A DNA stretch of 64,000 nucleotides from Butyricimonas faecalis (GCF_003991565.1 NZ_CP032819.1:930001-994000); one strand, 5' to 3'. Counted from the first letter of the stretch, positions 53,011-61,794 are shown. Program-made: numbers and translations. Notes: generated by a model not told the origin, from the sequence alone.

Positions 53011-53018
53011 ATTTTATT

Positions 53019-53378
53019 GTGATGCGTGATGGAACAAAAATTAAATTAAAACAGTTGAAGCAAACCAGCTTCTGCTCCTACTTAGTCCTTTTGGGGTTGT
53101 TGTTTTATTTGTCTCCAATATTAATCAGCGACACGGGTTCCGCCATGTTTTTCTTATTAGGCGTGTTTCCTGCCATATGCTTCGGATGTTCGGTTATCTA
53201 TGGTCTCAAACACACATCCTTTTGGTGGATTCTATCTGTGCCCGTTCTATTTATTCCGTCAGGACTCATCTTTTACCAATGGCCGTTTGAAGTAGGAATA
53301 TTCTATGCGTTAGGATATACGTTGATCGCATTAATCGGGCAAATAGTGGGGATTTTATTTAGCAAACGTAACAAATAA
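53019..53378 (+). CDS. Small multi-pass membrane protein
   Basis: 119 residues with three to four membrane segments ('SYLVLLGLLFYLSPILIS', 'MFFLLGVFPAICFGCSVIY', 'WWILSVPVLFIPSGLIFY', 'FYALGYTLIALIGQIVGILF'). It is spaced 8 bases from both neighbours. No family is recognised. It is the only integral membrane protein in the first part of the cluster and could anchor the exported partners. Confidence 0.6.
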   Translation: MMRDGTKIKLKQLKQTSFCSYLVLLGLLFYLSPILISDTGSAMFFLLGVFPAICFGCSVIYGLKHTSFWWILSVPVLFIPSGLIFYQWPFEVGIFYALGYTLIALIGQIVGILFSKRNK

Positions 53379-53386
53379 CAGTAAAG

Positions 53387-54076
53387 ATGAAAAAGAAAAC
53401 ACTATTATTATCAATGTTGATGCTGGTAACACTCTCGTTACAAGCGCAAACCAATGAGCGGTACATTGAAGTGACGGGTACATCAGAAATCGAGATTGTA
53501 CCTGACAAAATCCATTATCTGATTGAAATCCGTGAATACTTCGAAGAAGAATTTGACGGGAAATCGAAGCCCGAAGAATACCGTACCAAAGTACCTTTAT
53601 CAGAGATAGAGCAAGGATTAAGAGAAGCTCTTGATAAGGCCGGTATTCCACAAAATGCCATTCGCACACAAGAAATCGGTGACTATTGGCGGCAACAAGG
53701 GCAAGACTTTTTAGTTTCTAAGAAATTCGACATTACCTTGACCAACTTTAATCAGATAAATGAAATCGTCAAGCGCATCGACACGAAAGGCATCCACACC
53801 ATGCGCATCGGTGAATTGGAGAACAAAGACATGCTTGCCTATCACCAAAAGGGAAAGATTGAAGCATTGAAAGCCGCTCAAAGGAAAGCGACCTATTTGG
53901 TGGAGGCATTGGATAAAAGGTTAGGTGATGTCATACGCATTGTGGAAAAAGGTAGTGGTAAAGCCTCTCCGTTTGTACAAAGCAACGTCCTGTCATCCGA
54001 TGCAGCCTCATTCGACAACTTCCGTACCATCAAGAAAAACTATTCCATGCTGGTACGTTTTGAAATCATTGATTAA
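53387..54076 (+). CDS. SIMPL domain (DUF541) exported protein
   Basis: 229 residues with a signal peptide ('MKKKTLLLSMLMLVTLSLQA'). 'RYIEVTGTSEIEIVPDKIHY' opens the SIMPL domain and 'AYHQKGKIEALKAAQRKATY' near residue 150 is its conserved helix. 'FRTIKKNYSMLVRFEIID' closes it. SIMPL proteins form periplasmic rings of uncertain function. It is last in the tightly packed gene run from 49849. A hairpin follows at 54081-54125. Confidence 0.78.
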   Translation: MKKKTLLLSMLMLVTLSLQAQTNERYIEVTGTSEIEIVPDKIHYLIEIREYFEEEFDGKSKPEEYRTKVPLSEIEQGLREALDKAGIPQNAIRTQEIGDYWRQQGQDFLVSKKFDITLTNFNQINEIVKRIDTKGIHTMRIGELENKDMLAYHQKGKIEALKAAQRKATYLVEALDKRLGDVIRIVEKGSGKASPFVQSNVLSSDAASFDNFRTIKKNYSMLVRFEIID

Positions 54077-54080
54077 ATGT

Positions 54081-54125
54081 AAGGCGGACGAAAGAAAAAT
54101 GCTATATTTTTCTTATCATCCGCTT
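54081..54125 (+). terminator. Terminator-like hairpin after the SIMPL gene
   Basis: AAGAAAAAT and ATTTTTCTT, with outer arms GCGGA (54084-54088) and TCCGC (54119-54123), form an interrupted long stem just after the stop at 54076. The T-run after it is weak. Confidence 0.4.
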
Positions 54126-54480
54126 TATTTGTGTGCATTTGCATCAGAATAAGAGTTGTCTGACAGAAATACACCGCACATCGCAGAAATTGCGATTGTT
54201 GCCAAGTCATTATTCACCCTTTGGAAAAGGCTCATAAGTGGCTTATTTCTAATTTATCCCTATTTTTATCGGATTTCATGTCCCCTCGTTGAAAGGGTTG
54301 GGCTAGCTCCTGCAGGTGATGTTTTTGAGGTGGTAAATTATACTGTGGAATGAACAACAGTATTTTAATGAGAACTTCTTATTGGGATGCAAATGGCCCT
54401 GGTAAAGGTTTCAGGTGGGGGCAAGCGGAAAGGAGCTACTCCTTTTCTGGTTTTATAGATGATTGTTCATTTATAAACAA
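54126..54480. other. Gene-free stretch
   Basis: Short frames here lack recognisable protein features. The composition is AT-rich. It may be residual sequence between two independently acquired units. Confidence 0.4.
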
Positions 54481-54506
54481 AAAAGGTGTGTCCACACACA
54501 CCTTTT
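54481..54506 (-). terminator. Rho-independent terminator, minus strand
   Basis: AAAAGGTGTGT (54481-54491) pairs with ACACACCTTTT (54496-54506), an 11-base perfect stem with T-residues following on the minus strand. It ends the Cys-rich gene. Confidence 0.75.
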
Positions 54507-54526
54507 ATAATCCGGACAGTGATTGT

Positions 54527-54811
54527 TCAACATCTTCCGCAACATCCGCCTCTTCTGTGTTTCTTGTGATGACGGTCATAATCGCAGCAACGACCTTCAT
54601 GATCACAATCCTTGCAGTTCTTGCATTCTTCATTCTTGCGGCAACCTCTGCATTCCGAGCAGTTCGTATCGCATTTACACTCGCGGCAGGTACAGTCTTC
54701 GCAACAACATTCTACCTTCACTTTTTCCTTTTCCTTTTTGTCCTCTTGTGCAAATATAGTCATGCAGCAGGCTGAAAAAACGAGGACACAGGCCAATACG
54801 ATTTTCTTCAT
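54527..54811 (-). CDS. Exported cysteine-rich small protein
   Basis: 94 residues from ATG 54811 (MKKIVLACVLVFSACCMTIFA), a signal peptide or lipoprotein signal. The mature part has 18 Cys in about 60 residues, in runs such as 'CCCEDCTCRECKCDTNC' and 'CRGCRKNEECKNCKDC', plus a His cluster. This suits a metal-binding (metallothionein-like) or disulphide-rich secreted peptide. It is the only minus-strand gene among the exported proteins and has its own promoter and terminator. Confidence 0.65.
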   Translation of the reverse strand: MKKIVLACVLVFSACCMTIFAQEDKKEKEKVKVECCCEDCTCRECKCDTNCSECRGCRKNEECKNCKDCDHEGRCCDYDRHHKKHRRGGCCGRC

Positions 54812-54893
54812 AAACAACTATATGTTTTAATATGACTAAAAAAATATATGTTTCTATATTTTTGTTTTTTCGGGAAAGCAAAAATTGCGTTTA

Positions 54894-54925
54894 CAAAGAT
54901 AGAGACATAATTCAATGATAACAAA
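54894..54925 (-). promoter_or_regulatory. Promoter of the Cys-rich gene
   Basis: On the minus strand TATCTTTG (54894-54901) and TTTG (54922-54925) are 20 bases apart, a textbook Bacteroidales -7/-33 pair. Confidence 0.75.
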
Positions 54926-55088
54926 TCAGTTATAATAAATGATGTAAAAAATGAGATTCTATTGTTCCATATGTTCTTTTTCCAATGTTCTGAAACTGTT
55001 TCCAAGTGTTCAGTCCCCCCTTTCTATTACCCCATCTCTAACTTTAAGAAAATCACGGTATATAAGGTCTTTTTTCATGAAATTTCAC

Positions 55089-55096
55089 TACCTTTG
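55089..55096 (+). promoter_or_regulatory. Promoter -7 element before the structured leader
   Basis: TACCTTTG fits the consensus. The gene it serves starts at 55358, so the leader would be about 250 bases long. Confidence 0.65.
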
Positions 55097-55160
55097 TGCC
55101 GGATTGAGGAAACTCTTTCCAAGACATATTAGAAAAGAAAGAAGCGTTATGCTTATCTCG

Positions 55161-55350
55161 AAGTCGGGAACGTAGGAAATTCAAGACTATTCAGAGGGAA
55201 AAGCGTAATTGGTTTCTCACGCTATAGCGTGGGCTGCTATTACCATACTCTGAATAAAGGTTATTCCTACGACCTCCGACTTAGAACGTGGCATTTGCAG
55301 TTCCACGCTTCGTGGTTTAATCAAGCAGACTCTACGGGACTGCAAGAGTC
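55161..55350 (+). promoter_or_regulatory. Long structured leader RNA
   Basis: Nested arms pair: AAGTCGG (55161-55167) with CCGACTT (55276-55282), CGTAGGAA (55171-55178) with TTCCTACG (55264-55271), and ATTCAGAG (55189-55196) with CTCTGAAT (55248-55255). A palindrome CACGCTATAGCGTG lies inside at 55218-55231. Two smaller hairpins follow: CCACG-ctt-CGTGG (55303-55315) and GACTCT/AGAGTC (55328-55350), 8 bases before the ATG. This could be a regulatory leader, or a mobile palindromic element inserted in the leader. Confidence 0.55.
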
Positions 55351-55357
55351 TTAATTT

Positions 55358-56191
55358 ATGATGAACAGATATAGCCAGCAAAGTATTTGTATGCTGAAGA
55401 ATATGTTCGTTAGCAGAAACATTATTAAATGGGTCTTGTTTCTAATCCTTAATTTTTCCCTATGTACGCAATCTTTTGCAGATCATTATCGAGTGACCGC
55501 TCCCAACGGTCTTAATGTACGGGCTTCAGCCAATAAAAACGGAAAACTATTAGGGCAATTGTCTAAGGATAACGTGATTGATGTTGTATCTATAGAAAAC
55601 GGATGGGCTAATATCAATTATAATGGCTGGCAGGGTTATGTCAGCGCATCGTATCTGGAAGCCGTAACAGAAACAGACGAAGCGGGTACTTCCACCAAAG
55701 AAGAGTCATGGGACTTAACCTCTTGGTTGTTTGATTCCGAAGGAGAATCGGCTTGGTTCACAGCGATAAAGTGGATACTGTTTTTAGGCATAGCCATCTA
55801 CATTATCAAGATTGTGTTACAATTCTTCGCATTGATGCTGGTTGTAGGTTTGATTGTTGGAGCGATTGGATTGGCGGTAGGTTTTATTCTTGATTGGCTG
55901 GGTTGGATAGACTCTGGTACCATGTGGGATATGGCCCAATGGGGATTCAGTATAGGCAACGGGATAGGTCTTATTATGGGTATTCTCGGTTTTAAAGACT
56001 TGCATAAGGGAGCGACGGAGCCTTGGAGCGGTTCATCATCAAGCAGTTCAAGCGGTTTGAAAACAGCAAGTTTTACTGATTCTGGAACATTATATCATCT
56101 TACACAAGATTCTCCCTATAGCGAGTGTGATTACACCGACCAATTTGGCGGCAAATGGGGACGCGACAGTTCCGGATTTTATCGCAAATAA
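55358..56191 (+). CDS. SH3-domain membrane protein
   Basis: 277 residues (a start at 55391 or 55403 would give a tidier signal: MFVSRNIIKWVLFLILNF). An SH3b-type domain ('APNGLNVRASANKNGKLLGQ', 'GWANINYNGWQGYVSASYLE') follows the signal. Next come two to three membrane segments ('WILFLGIAIYIIKIVLQFFA', 'VVGLIVGAIGLAVGFILDWL') and a Ser-rich linker. The C-terminus is cytoplasmic or periplasmic, with 'GTLYHLTQDSPYSECDY'. SH3b domains often bind cell wall or peptides. The structured leader upstream suggests post-transcriptional control. Confidence 0.68.
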   Translation: MMNRYSQQSICMLKNMFVSRNIIKWVLFLILNFSLCTQSFADHYRVTAPNGLNVRASANKNGKLLGQLSKDNVIDVVSIENGWANINYNGWQGYVSASYLEAVTETDEAGTSTKEESWDLTSWLFDSEGESAWFTAIKWILFLGIAIYIIKIVLQFFALMLVVGLIVGAIGLAVGFILDWLGWIDSGTMWDMAQWGFSIGNGIGLIMGILGFKDLHKGATEPWSGSSSSSSSGLKTASFTDSGTLYHLTQDSPYSECDYTDQFGGKWGRDSSGFYRK

Positions 56192-56232
56192 ATGAATAAT
56201 GTAACATATTGATAATTAAACAATAAAACTGT

Positions 56233-56661
56233 ATGAAAAAACAAATTATTTTGAGCAGTTTACTATCCGCACTGCTGATTGGCAATTGTTTGGATACACA
56301 GGCTGCAAATGAGGCAAGAACTATCAATGATTTGCCTTCGATGGCAGAAGTTTCCCAGAACAAGAGAGAGGTGGCTCCGGAATTTCCCGGTGGTATCACC
56401 GCATTGGTACAATTTTTATCAAAGAATCTAAAGTATCCGACAGTTTGCAAGGAACAGAAAATACAAGGCAAAGTGCTGATGAAATTTACAGTCAAGAGCG
56501 ATGGCTCTATCTCAAATATCCGTGTTACCAAGTCTGTAGATCCTTATCTGGATAAGGAAGCTGTCCGCGTAGTGAAGTCCATGCCTCGTTGGATTCCCGG
56601 TACACAGGATGGCAAACCGGTAAGTGTGGAATACACTCTGCCTATCACGTTTAAACTCTGA
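56233..56661 (+). CDS. Exported TonB C-terminal domain protein
   Basis: 142 residues: a signal peptide (MKKQIILSSLLSALLIGNCLDTQA) and one TonB-C domain ('EFPGGITALVQFLSKNLKYP', 'KIQGKVLMKFTVKSDGSISN', 'VVKSMPRWIPGTQDGKPVSV'). No membrane anchor or energy-coupling region is present, so it cannot act as a full TonB. The next gene carries a paralogous domain. Stand-alone TonB-C proteins are common in Bacteroidetes and uncharacterised. Confidence 0.75.
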   Translation: MKKQIILSSLLSALLIGNCLDTQAANEARTINDLPSMAEVSQNKREVAPEFPGGITALVQFLSKNLKYPTVCKEQKIQGKVLMKFTVKSDGSISNIRVTKSVDPYLDKEAVRVVKSMPRWIPGTQDGKPVSVEYTLPITFKL

Positions 56662-56691
56662 TGAATCTAAAAACTATAAAACGATATACGT

Positions 56692-57552
56692 ATGAAGCGA
56701 TTATCTATTTTACTATGCCTGATTGTCTTAGGGGTATTCTTCATGAGTCATGCGACTTTTGCGCAAACAAGTTTTTCCATTCCTCCCAAGAGTTATCCGG
56801 TAAATGTGCCGTTCAAATGCGATGCCGGAGTGGATCGTTATTGGCATGTTACCAGCGTTACTTGTACGGGACGCGCCAATGGCGGCTATAAATTTCAGAT
56901 AAAGGGAGTGGCACAGAAGACAAGCCGCAGTTTGCCCATAGACCTGTTCTACCTGATGCCGGGTAATCGGATAAAAACAGCGGGTACTTATTATTTCCCA
57001 CGTATCGAGGAGGGAAAAACATTCAGTTTCGAAGTGGTATCGGCATTCTCCGGGTACGCTCCTTCTAAGTTCAACGGTTTTCTTATCTCCAGTGAAGTGT
57101 TGCAGAGAACATTACAACAGGAACTGGAAGAGCAAAAAGAAACAGACAAAGATACTCCCGAAAGAAGATTTGGTATGCCAACCACTCCGAAGGAAGATAG
57201 ACGAGAACCGGCACAATCCAAGGTAAGCCCCAATAAGGTGTACAAAGGCAGCGAGGTGGATAAGGAGCCGGAATACCCCGGTGGAAACCAAGCATTGCTG
57301 GCGGATATTGCCCGAAGCATACGTTATCCCATGATCTGCAAACAGCAGAAGATTCAGGGCGACGTGCTTGTTTCCTTTATAGTGGAGAAAGACGGTTCGG
57401 TATCTGATGTTACGGCTGTGAAAAAGGTTCATGCCAATCTCAATACCGAAGCCATAAGAGTGGTCAAGTCCTTGAAGGAATGGACACCCGGAATCAAAGA
57501 CGGACAGCCTGTACGGGTACAGTCTGCCGTATATGTCACTTTTAGTCTTTAA
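56692..57552 (+). CDS. Exported protein with C-terminal TonB-C domain
   Basis: 286 residues with a signal peptide ('MKRLSILLCLIVLGVFFMSHATFA'). The N-terminal domain (about 26-140, 'SFSIPPKSYPVNVPFKCDAG') is beta-rich and not recognised. A charged linker leads to a TonB-C domain ('EYPGGNQALLADIARSIRYP', 'KIQGDVLVSFIVEKDGSVSD') clearly paralogous to the preceding gene. It starts 31 bases after that gene, in the same operon. Confidence 0.72.
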   Translation: MKRLSILLCLIVLGVFFMSHATFAQTSFSIPPKSYPVNVPFKCDAGVDRYWHVTSVTCTGRANGGYKFQIKGVAQKTSRSLPIDLFYLMPGNRIKTAGTYYFPRIEEGKTFSFEVVSAFSGYAPSKFNGFLISSEVLQRTLQQELEEQKETDKDTPERRFGMPTTPKEDRREPAQSKVSPNKVYKGSEVDKEPEYPGGNQALLADIARSIRYPMICKQQKIQGDVLVSFIVEKDGSVSDVTAVKKVHANLNTEAIRVVKSLKEWTPGIKDGQPVRVQSAVYVTFSL

Positions 57553-57578
57553 TTTTAACCATATAAAGCAACAGCATA

Positions 57579-58475
57579 ATGAAAAAATTGATATGCCTAA
57601 GTTTGATAAGCCTTGTTTGTGGCTTCTTGAGTGTACACGCGTCTATACAAGCAGATGACACAAAACCCTTTGTGGGCAAATGGGAATATTGGGAAGGCAA
57701 CAGCCAGATTCAGTTGGAAATAGACCTGTACAACACACCGACAGATGGCAGTTACGGTGCTTACAATGTGTTTGAAGGAGGCTATGGGCTTGCCTATAGT
57801 ATTGTAGACGTCTATCACATTGATAATACAGAGGCTTCGGTTGCCGTAGAAAGCAGTATGGGAAAACAAAAAGCGGAGTTCAAGTACAATCCCACCACGA
57901 AGGAACTGTCCTTCTTGCCACCCGGTTCAGAGCCGGTAGTGTTTAAGCAGAAAGATAAATGTAACTACGTATTCATCAGTGGAGGAGATAAAATCAATGT
58001 CCGTTCCACCCCTGTATCGGGTAGTCCTTTAATGAAAGCCAACCGTGGACAAAGCTTCAGATTCTTGGGGAAAGAAAAGGGATGGTTTAAGGTAGAGCTT
58101 TCTGCCCAAGACAAACGTATCGGATATATTTCTCCGGAGTATGCTTTTTACTTGAAAGATAATACCATCCCAGAATCAGCCTTTACAAAAAGTTATGCCA
58201 ACGGCTTAATATCTTTCACACTGGAAAAGAAAGGAGAACAAGTTTTTATGGTCAAAACGGCCATGTATCCTCCACAAGGTGAAAGCATTCCTATGTCAAG
58301 CGTGGAGTCGTATGCCGGGAAAATAGAGGGTAACGCACTGGTCTTTACCTATTTTAGTGGAATGCCCACGCAGGACATCAATGAAATGTCGAAAGTAGAG
58401 CCTTATGTGGTGTATTACTGGAAAGAGTCGGGAATGTTTATCATGGAGGGCGAGAATTATGCAGCAGATATGTAA
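57579..58475 (+). CDS. Exported SH3-domain protein
   Basis: 298 residues with a signal peptide. The N-terminal domain ('FVGKWEYWEGNSQIQLEIDL', about 30-125) is lipocalin-like in its strand pattern. The SH3b domain ('DKINVRSTPVSGSPLMKANR', 'GWFKVELSAQDKRIGYISPE') is central. A second beta-rich domain ends the protein. It shares SH3 content with the gene at 55358. The function is unknown. Confidence 0.65.
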   Translation: MKKLICLSLISLVCGFLSVHASIQADDTKPFVGKWEYWEGNSQIQLEIDLYNTPTDGSYGAYNVFEGGYGLAYSIVDVYHIDNTEASVAVESSMGKQKAEFKYNPTTKELSFLPPGSEPVVFKQKDKCNYVFISGGDKINVRSTPVSGSPLMKANRGQSFRFLGKEKGWFKVELSAQDKRIGYISPEYAFYLKDNTIPESAFTKSYANGLISFTLEKKGEQVFMVKTAMYPPQGESIPMSSVESYAGKIEGNALVFTYFSGMPTQDINEMSKVEPYVVYYWKESGMFIMEGENYAADM

Positions 58476-58488
58476 AAAGAACAGCATC

Positions 58489-59796
58489 ATGAAAAGAATG
58501 GTTTACCTTGTCGCTTGCCTGCCTTTTTGGCTGACATCGTGTGAAGAGAAAGTCACCGCCTTGCATTTCAACGAGGCGGAACAGGTATTTGAAATCGGGA
58601 AAGAGAGTGAACTGCGTTTCCTGAACGAAACGTTCGAAATCAAGGATAAAAACATGGAAGCGCAAACGCTACTCACCGATGCAGGCAAGGAGGTTCCGGC
58701 GGATGAAGTGCGGATTAAACTGGTGAAGGACATCGAAATCAGCGGTGAATGGACACCTATTAAATTCCCGGTTAGGGAGTTCGACGGCAACGGACATACC
58801 ATTACTTTCGATGGAATACGGGTGGTCATTGAAGAGAATTCTCAGGGTTCGTTTAGTGCCGGTCTGTTTGATGAAATGGGTGGTGAGAAAGGAACGGTGG
58901 TCAAAGACCTGACATTGGCAGGTGACATGACCATTGACGCTCAAAAAAGAGAAGACAGTTATATCCTGTCTGTCGGTTCACTGGCGGGAGAGTTCAAGAA
59001 TGGATGTATCGAGAATTGCACCAGCAAGGTTAACATCTCATTTGCTGACAATAAGGGCATCTGTACACTTTGGTTAGGTGGACTTATCGGACATCTGAAT
59101 AGTTACGGCTCCGAAGTGGAAGTGTCTTTACGTGGCAAGGTGGTTAACGAAGGCAATATCACTGTCAATCCTTGTAGTAATGCCGATATAGGTGGAGTCA
59201 TCGGGATGGTTACCAATTATGGTAAGGTCTTTATTAAGGGGGATGTTTGCGTTGAGAATAAAGGCAATTTGACCGTGCTGTGGAAGGCCGATGCCCAACC
59301 TGAACACAACTGCATCGGTGGTGTTTTCGGACAGTTCTGGACCAATGAAACAGACATAGGACATCTCCATAATTGGGGAAACATCCGTTTAGACACCCAG
59401 AATACATCTGCTGCATTTAATATCGGAGGAGTATGCGGCAATCTGCAACCACATAACTACGAACGTATCTATCCATTGGATCTGTACAATGCAGGTAACA
59501 TCGAAATCAAGAATGACCTGACATCTGAATATTCCTGCGTAGGAGGTATAATCGGCAGTTTCGGAGGCTGTTCGTTCCATCGGGTAATCAATGAAGGCAG
59601 AATCGTTCTGTCCGGAAAGGGAAGTGAATATATTTCTGGATTGCTGGGAGCGGAAAGTCCGATACACGGAAACTGTTATCTCCACTCGTGTTGCAAAGAT
59701 AAAACAGGAACTTATCCCGTATGGAATATTCATTACTCCGTGAGTAAGCAAATCCCTTGTGAAGAAAAACATGAAACAGAATTATATAAGCCATAA
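58489..59796 (+). CDS. Lipoprotein with GLUG-type beta-helix repeats
   Basis: 435 residues from ATG 58489 (MKRMVYLVACLPFWLTSCEE), with a lipobox Cys at residue 18. 'WTPIKFPVREFDGNGHTITF' opens a repetitive right-handed helix of GLUG/parallel beta-helix type ('GSLAGEFKNGCIENCTSKVN', 'GGVIGMVTNYGKVFIKG', 'IGGVCGNLQPHNYERIYPLD'). Such proteins are usually surface-exposed in Bacteroidetes. It lies 13 bases after the preceding gene. No catalytic residues are apparent. Confidence 0.72.
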   Translation: MKRMVYLVACLPFWLTSCEEKVTALHFNEAEQVFEIGKESELRFLNETFEIKDKNMEAQTLLTDAGKEVPADEVRIKLVKDIEISGEWTPIKFPVREFDGNGHTITFDGIRVVIEENSQGSFSAGLFDEMGGEKGTVVKDLTLAGDMTIDAQKREDSYILSVGSLAGEFKNGCIENCTSKVNISFADNKGICTLWLGGLIGHLNSYGSEVEVSLRGKVVNEGNITVNPCSNADIGGVIGMVTNYGKVFIKGDVCVENKGNLTVLWKADAQPEHNCIGGVFGQFWTNETDIGHLHNWGNIRLDTQNTSAAFNIGGVCGNLQPHNYERIYPLDLYNAGNIEIKNDLTSEYSCVGGIIGSFGGCSFHRVINEGRIVLSGKGSEYISGLLGAESPIHGNCYLHSCCKDKTGTYPVWNIHYSVSKQIPCEEKHETELYKP

Positions 59797-59803
59797 AATG
59801 AGC

Positions 59804-61558
59804 ATGAAAGCATTACAGACCATACAAGCTGTCGGTCTTTCTTGCTTGCTGTCGATAGGAGCAGCAAGCTGTGGCAGTGAAGAAAGCAACCAGCCTTATA
59901 CACCGCTTCAGGTATATTTTGATCCGGTAAGAGTGGATATGGATGCGGAACATCTGATGCCTTATTTCGTAAACTATCCTACGGATTGGGCAAAGATGGG
60001 ATTACGCAACTATCCGAAGCTGGTCACCTACGAATACCACAATGCAGCATGGGGTGTGACAAGCACCTCGCAATACGAGTTCTTGCCTAACGGCCGTTTG
60101 TCCGAACAGCGGCGCACTTCTTTCAATGTGGGTGCAACCGGATTTGATGTCATTTCGTATGAATATAACGGCAATTCCAACCTGACCCAAATCAAATCGG
60201 TAGATGACGGACGTTACAAACGCCGGAAAAAAGATGACGGCTTCACATACGACAGTGCAGGTCGGTTGATACGTCGCGACAAGAACGGGCGGGGACATTA
60301 TGACACAACCACTTTTCTGTATGCCTATCACGGTAATGGGGTATTGCAATCCATCCTGCCCGAAAAAAAGAATGGCACGGTCAATGAATCGGGCGTGACG
60401 CTTCATGAGATGCAGTTTGACTCGCTCGCTCACTTGAAGTCTTTTGAAACACCGAAGACCACGAACATGTTCTTGAAAGACATCGACAGTTACAAGACAG
60501 GACAATCGGTGACAACCTATGCCTATACAGGCCATCTGTGTACACAAGCCGTAGAGAAGATTCCCGTTGAATTTGACGGGGGGACTGAAACACTGACTTG
60601 TACCAGCAGCTTTGCGTATAACTCACACGGAGACTTGGCTACTTGGACATATAGCGGAGGTGTATATAAAAGTAAAGGCAACAGCTGGCGGGTGGATGAC
60701 ATGACGTTTACCGTCTCCTACGATTATGTATATGATGAGAAAGGAAACTGGACACAGGCTACCGTTACATTTCCGGCTAACATCGATGAGATACCCGCAT
60801 TGCGTACCTACTATAAGGCTTTCAGAGACGGATTTACATCGAATCAGGATCGTTCCTCTGCTGTCAAAGCGGGTGAGACTCCCAGCCTGACAGTTGTCCG
60901 CAGCATTGATTACTGGGATGATGGAACGATTGCTTCCATGAAAGCTGCAAAAGAAAACGGTCAGCCAGCCCTAATGGGTAGTTTACGCTACAAAGGAACG
61001 GATATTTATGGGTTGTCCGGTAAAGTCAAGTCGGTAAACGGCAATGAGGAATCACTCAAATTTGACCAGGCGGGCAATCTGATTGCCATGCAGAACAAGT
61101 TCGGAGACGAAGCGGCCTATCAATATGTCACAGCTACTTCCTACAAAGTGGAAGGATGGGGAGATTATGTGGTGAACATCGAATCAAAAGATGGTATGCG
61201 GACGGATATTTGTCCGGATGCTGATACCAACACGGAACTTGACCAGACCTATATGTTTGATAAACGCAATCGTATCATCAGTCATCAGTTTACTTCGCAC
61301 ATGGCATACGTCACTTGGAAATATAGCTATGAAGGTGACAGCAAATATCCGGTCACGATGATACAGGAGCACCCGGAAGAAGGCAACACCACTTATCGCT
61401 ACACTTATACCAAGTTCGACAAACATAAGAATTGGATAGAGCGGAAGGTAAGCTACACCACCGAATATGATAAGTATGATGACAATGGGAACTATATCGG
61501 CGATGAATATACTGCTCCAGAAGAATATACAGAGAAACGAACCATCGAGTATTGGTAA
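59804..61558 (+). CDS. Lipoprotein with RHS/YD-like repeats
   Basis: 584 residues from ATG 59804 (MKALQTIQAVGLSCLLSIGA); ATGs at 59798, 59771 and 59759 are possible but overlap or spoil the signal. The lipobox Cys follows 'SIGAAS'. Repeats of the type 'GFTYDSAGRLIRRDKNG', 'DYVYDEKGNWTQATV' and 'LKFDQAGNLIAMQN' resemble YD repeats of RHS shells. There is no toxin-like tip or hyperconserved core, so it is not a complete RHS effector. It closes the plus-strand cluster. Confidence 0.7.
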   Translation: MKALQTIQAVGLSCLLSIGAASCGSEESNQPYTPLQVYFDPVRVDMDAEHLMPYFVNYPTDWAKMGLRNYPKLVTYEYHNAAWGVTSTSQYEFLPNGRLSEQRRTSFNVGATGFDVISYEYNGNSNLTQIKSVDDGRYKRRKKDDGFTYDSAGRLIRRDKNGRGHYDTTTFLYAYHGNGVLQSILPEKKNGTVNESGVTLHEMQFDSLAHLKSFETPKTTNMFLKDIDSYKTGQSVTTYAYTGHLCTQAVEKIPVEFDGGTETLTCTSSFAYNSHGDLATWTYSGGVYKSKGNSWRVDDMTFTVSYDYVYDEKGNWTQATVTFPANIDEIPALRTYYKAFRDGFTSNQDRSSAVKAGETPSLTVVRSIDYWDDGTIASMKAAKENGQPALMGSLRYKGTDIYGLSGKVKSVNGNEESLKFDQAGNLIAMQNKFGDEAAYQYVTATSYKVEGWGDYVVNIESKDGMRTDICPDADTNTELDQTYMFDKRNRIISHQFTSHMAYVTWKYSYEGDSKYPVTMIQEHPEEGNTTYRYTYTKFDKHKNWIERKVSYTTEYDKYDDNGNYIGDEYTAPEEYTEKRTIEYW

Positions 61559-61661
61559 ACTTGCAAAATCTTATACAAATATAGATGTGCAAATCAATTA
61601 ACATTTATTTATCAAGGACTTAAAAGCCCATATGATATACTTGTATATAAAACAATAAGAG

Positions 61662-61679
61662 AATCGCACAAGTGCGATT
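61662..61679. repeat. Perfect 8-base hairpin after the cluster
   Basis: AATCGCAC (61662-61669) pairs with GTGCGATT (61672-61679) around AA. No strong T-run follows on either strand. It may weakly terminate the cluster transcript. The rest of 61559-61794 is AT-rich and gene-free. Confidence 0.35.
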
Positions 61680-61794
61680 TGAGAGAGCGTCTAGCAAGGT
61701 GCTTTATGCTGAACAAAATAGTATTGGTGCGATATTTACTGCTTTTATTGAAAATTACATGATTTTAACCGCAAGAATTTTCATATGGTGAGTA

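Noticed and set aside
54350..54775. 141-codon plus-strand frame
   Set aside because: Its 3' half is antisense to the Cys-rich gene and its 5' half has no recognisable features. A terminator hairpin runs through it.
59804..61558. Full RHS toxin system
   Set aside because: YD-like repeats are present, but there is no core with the self-cleavage motif, no variable toxin tip and no immunity gene downstream.
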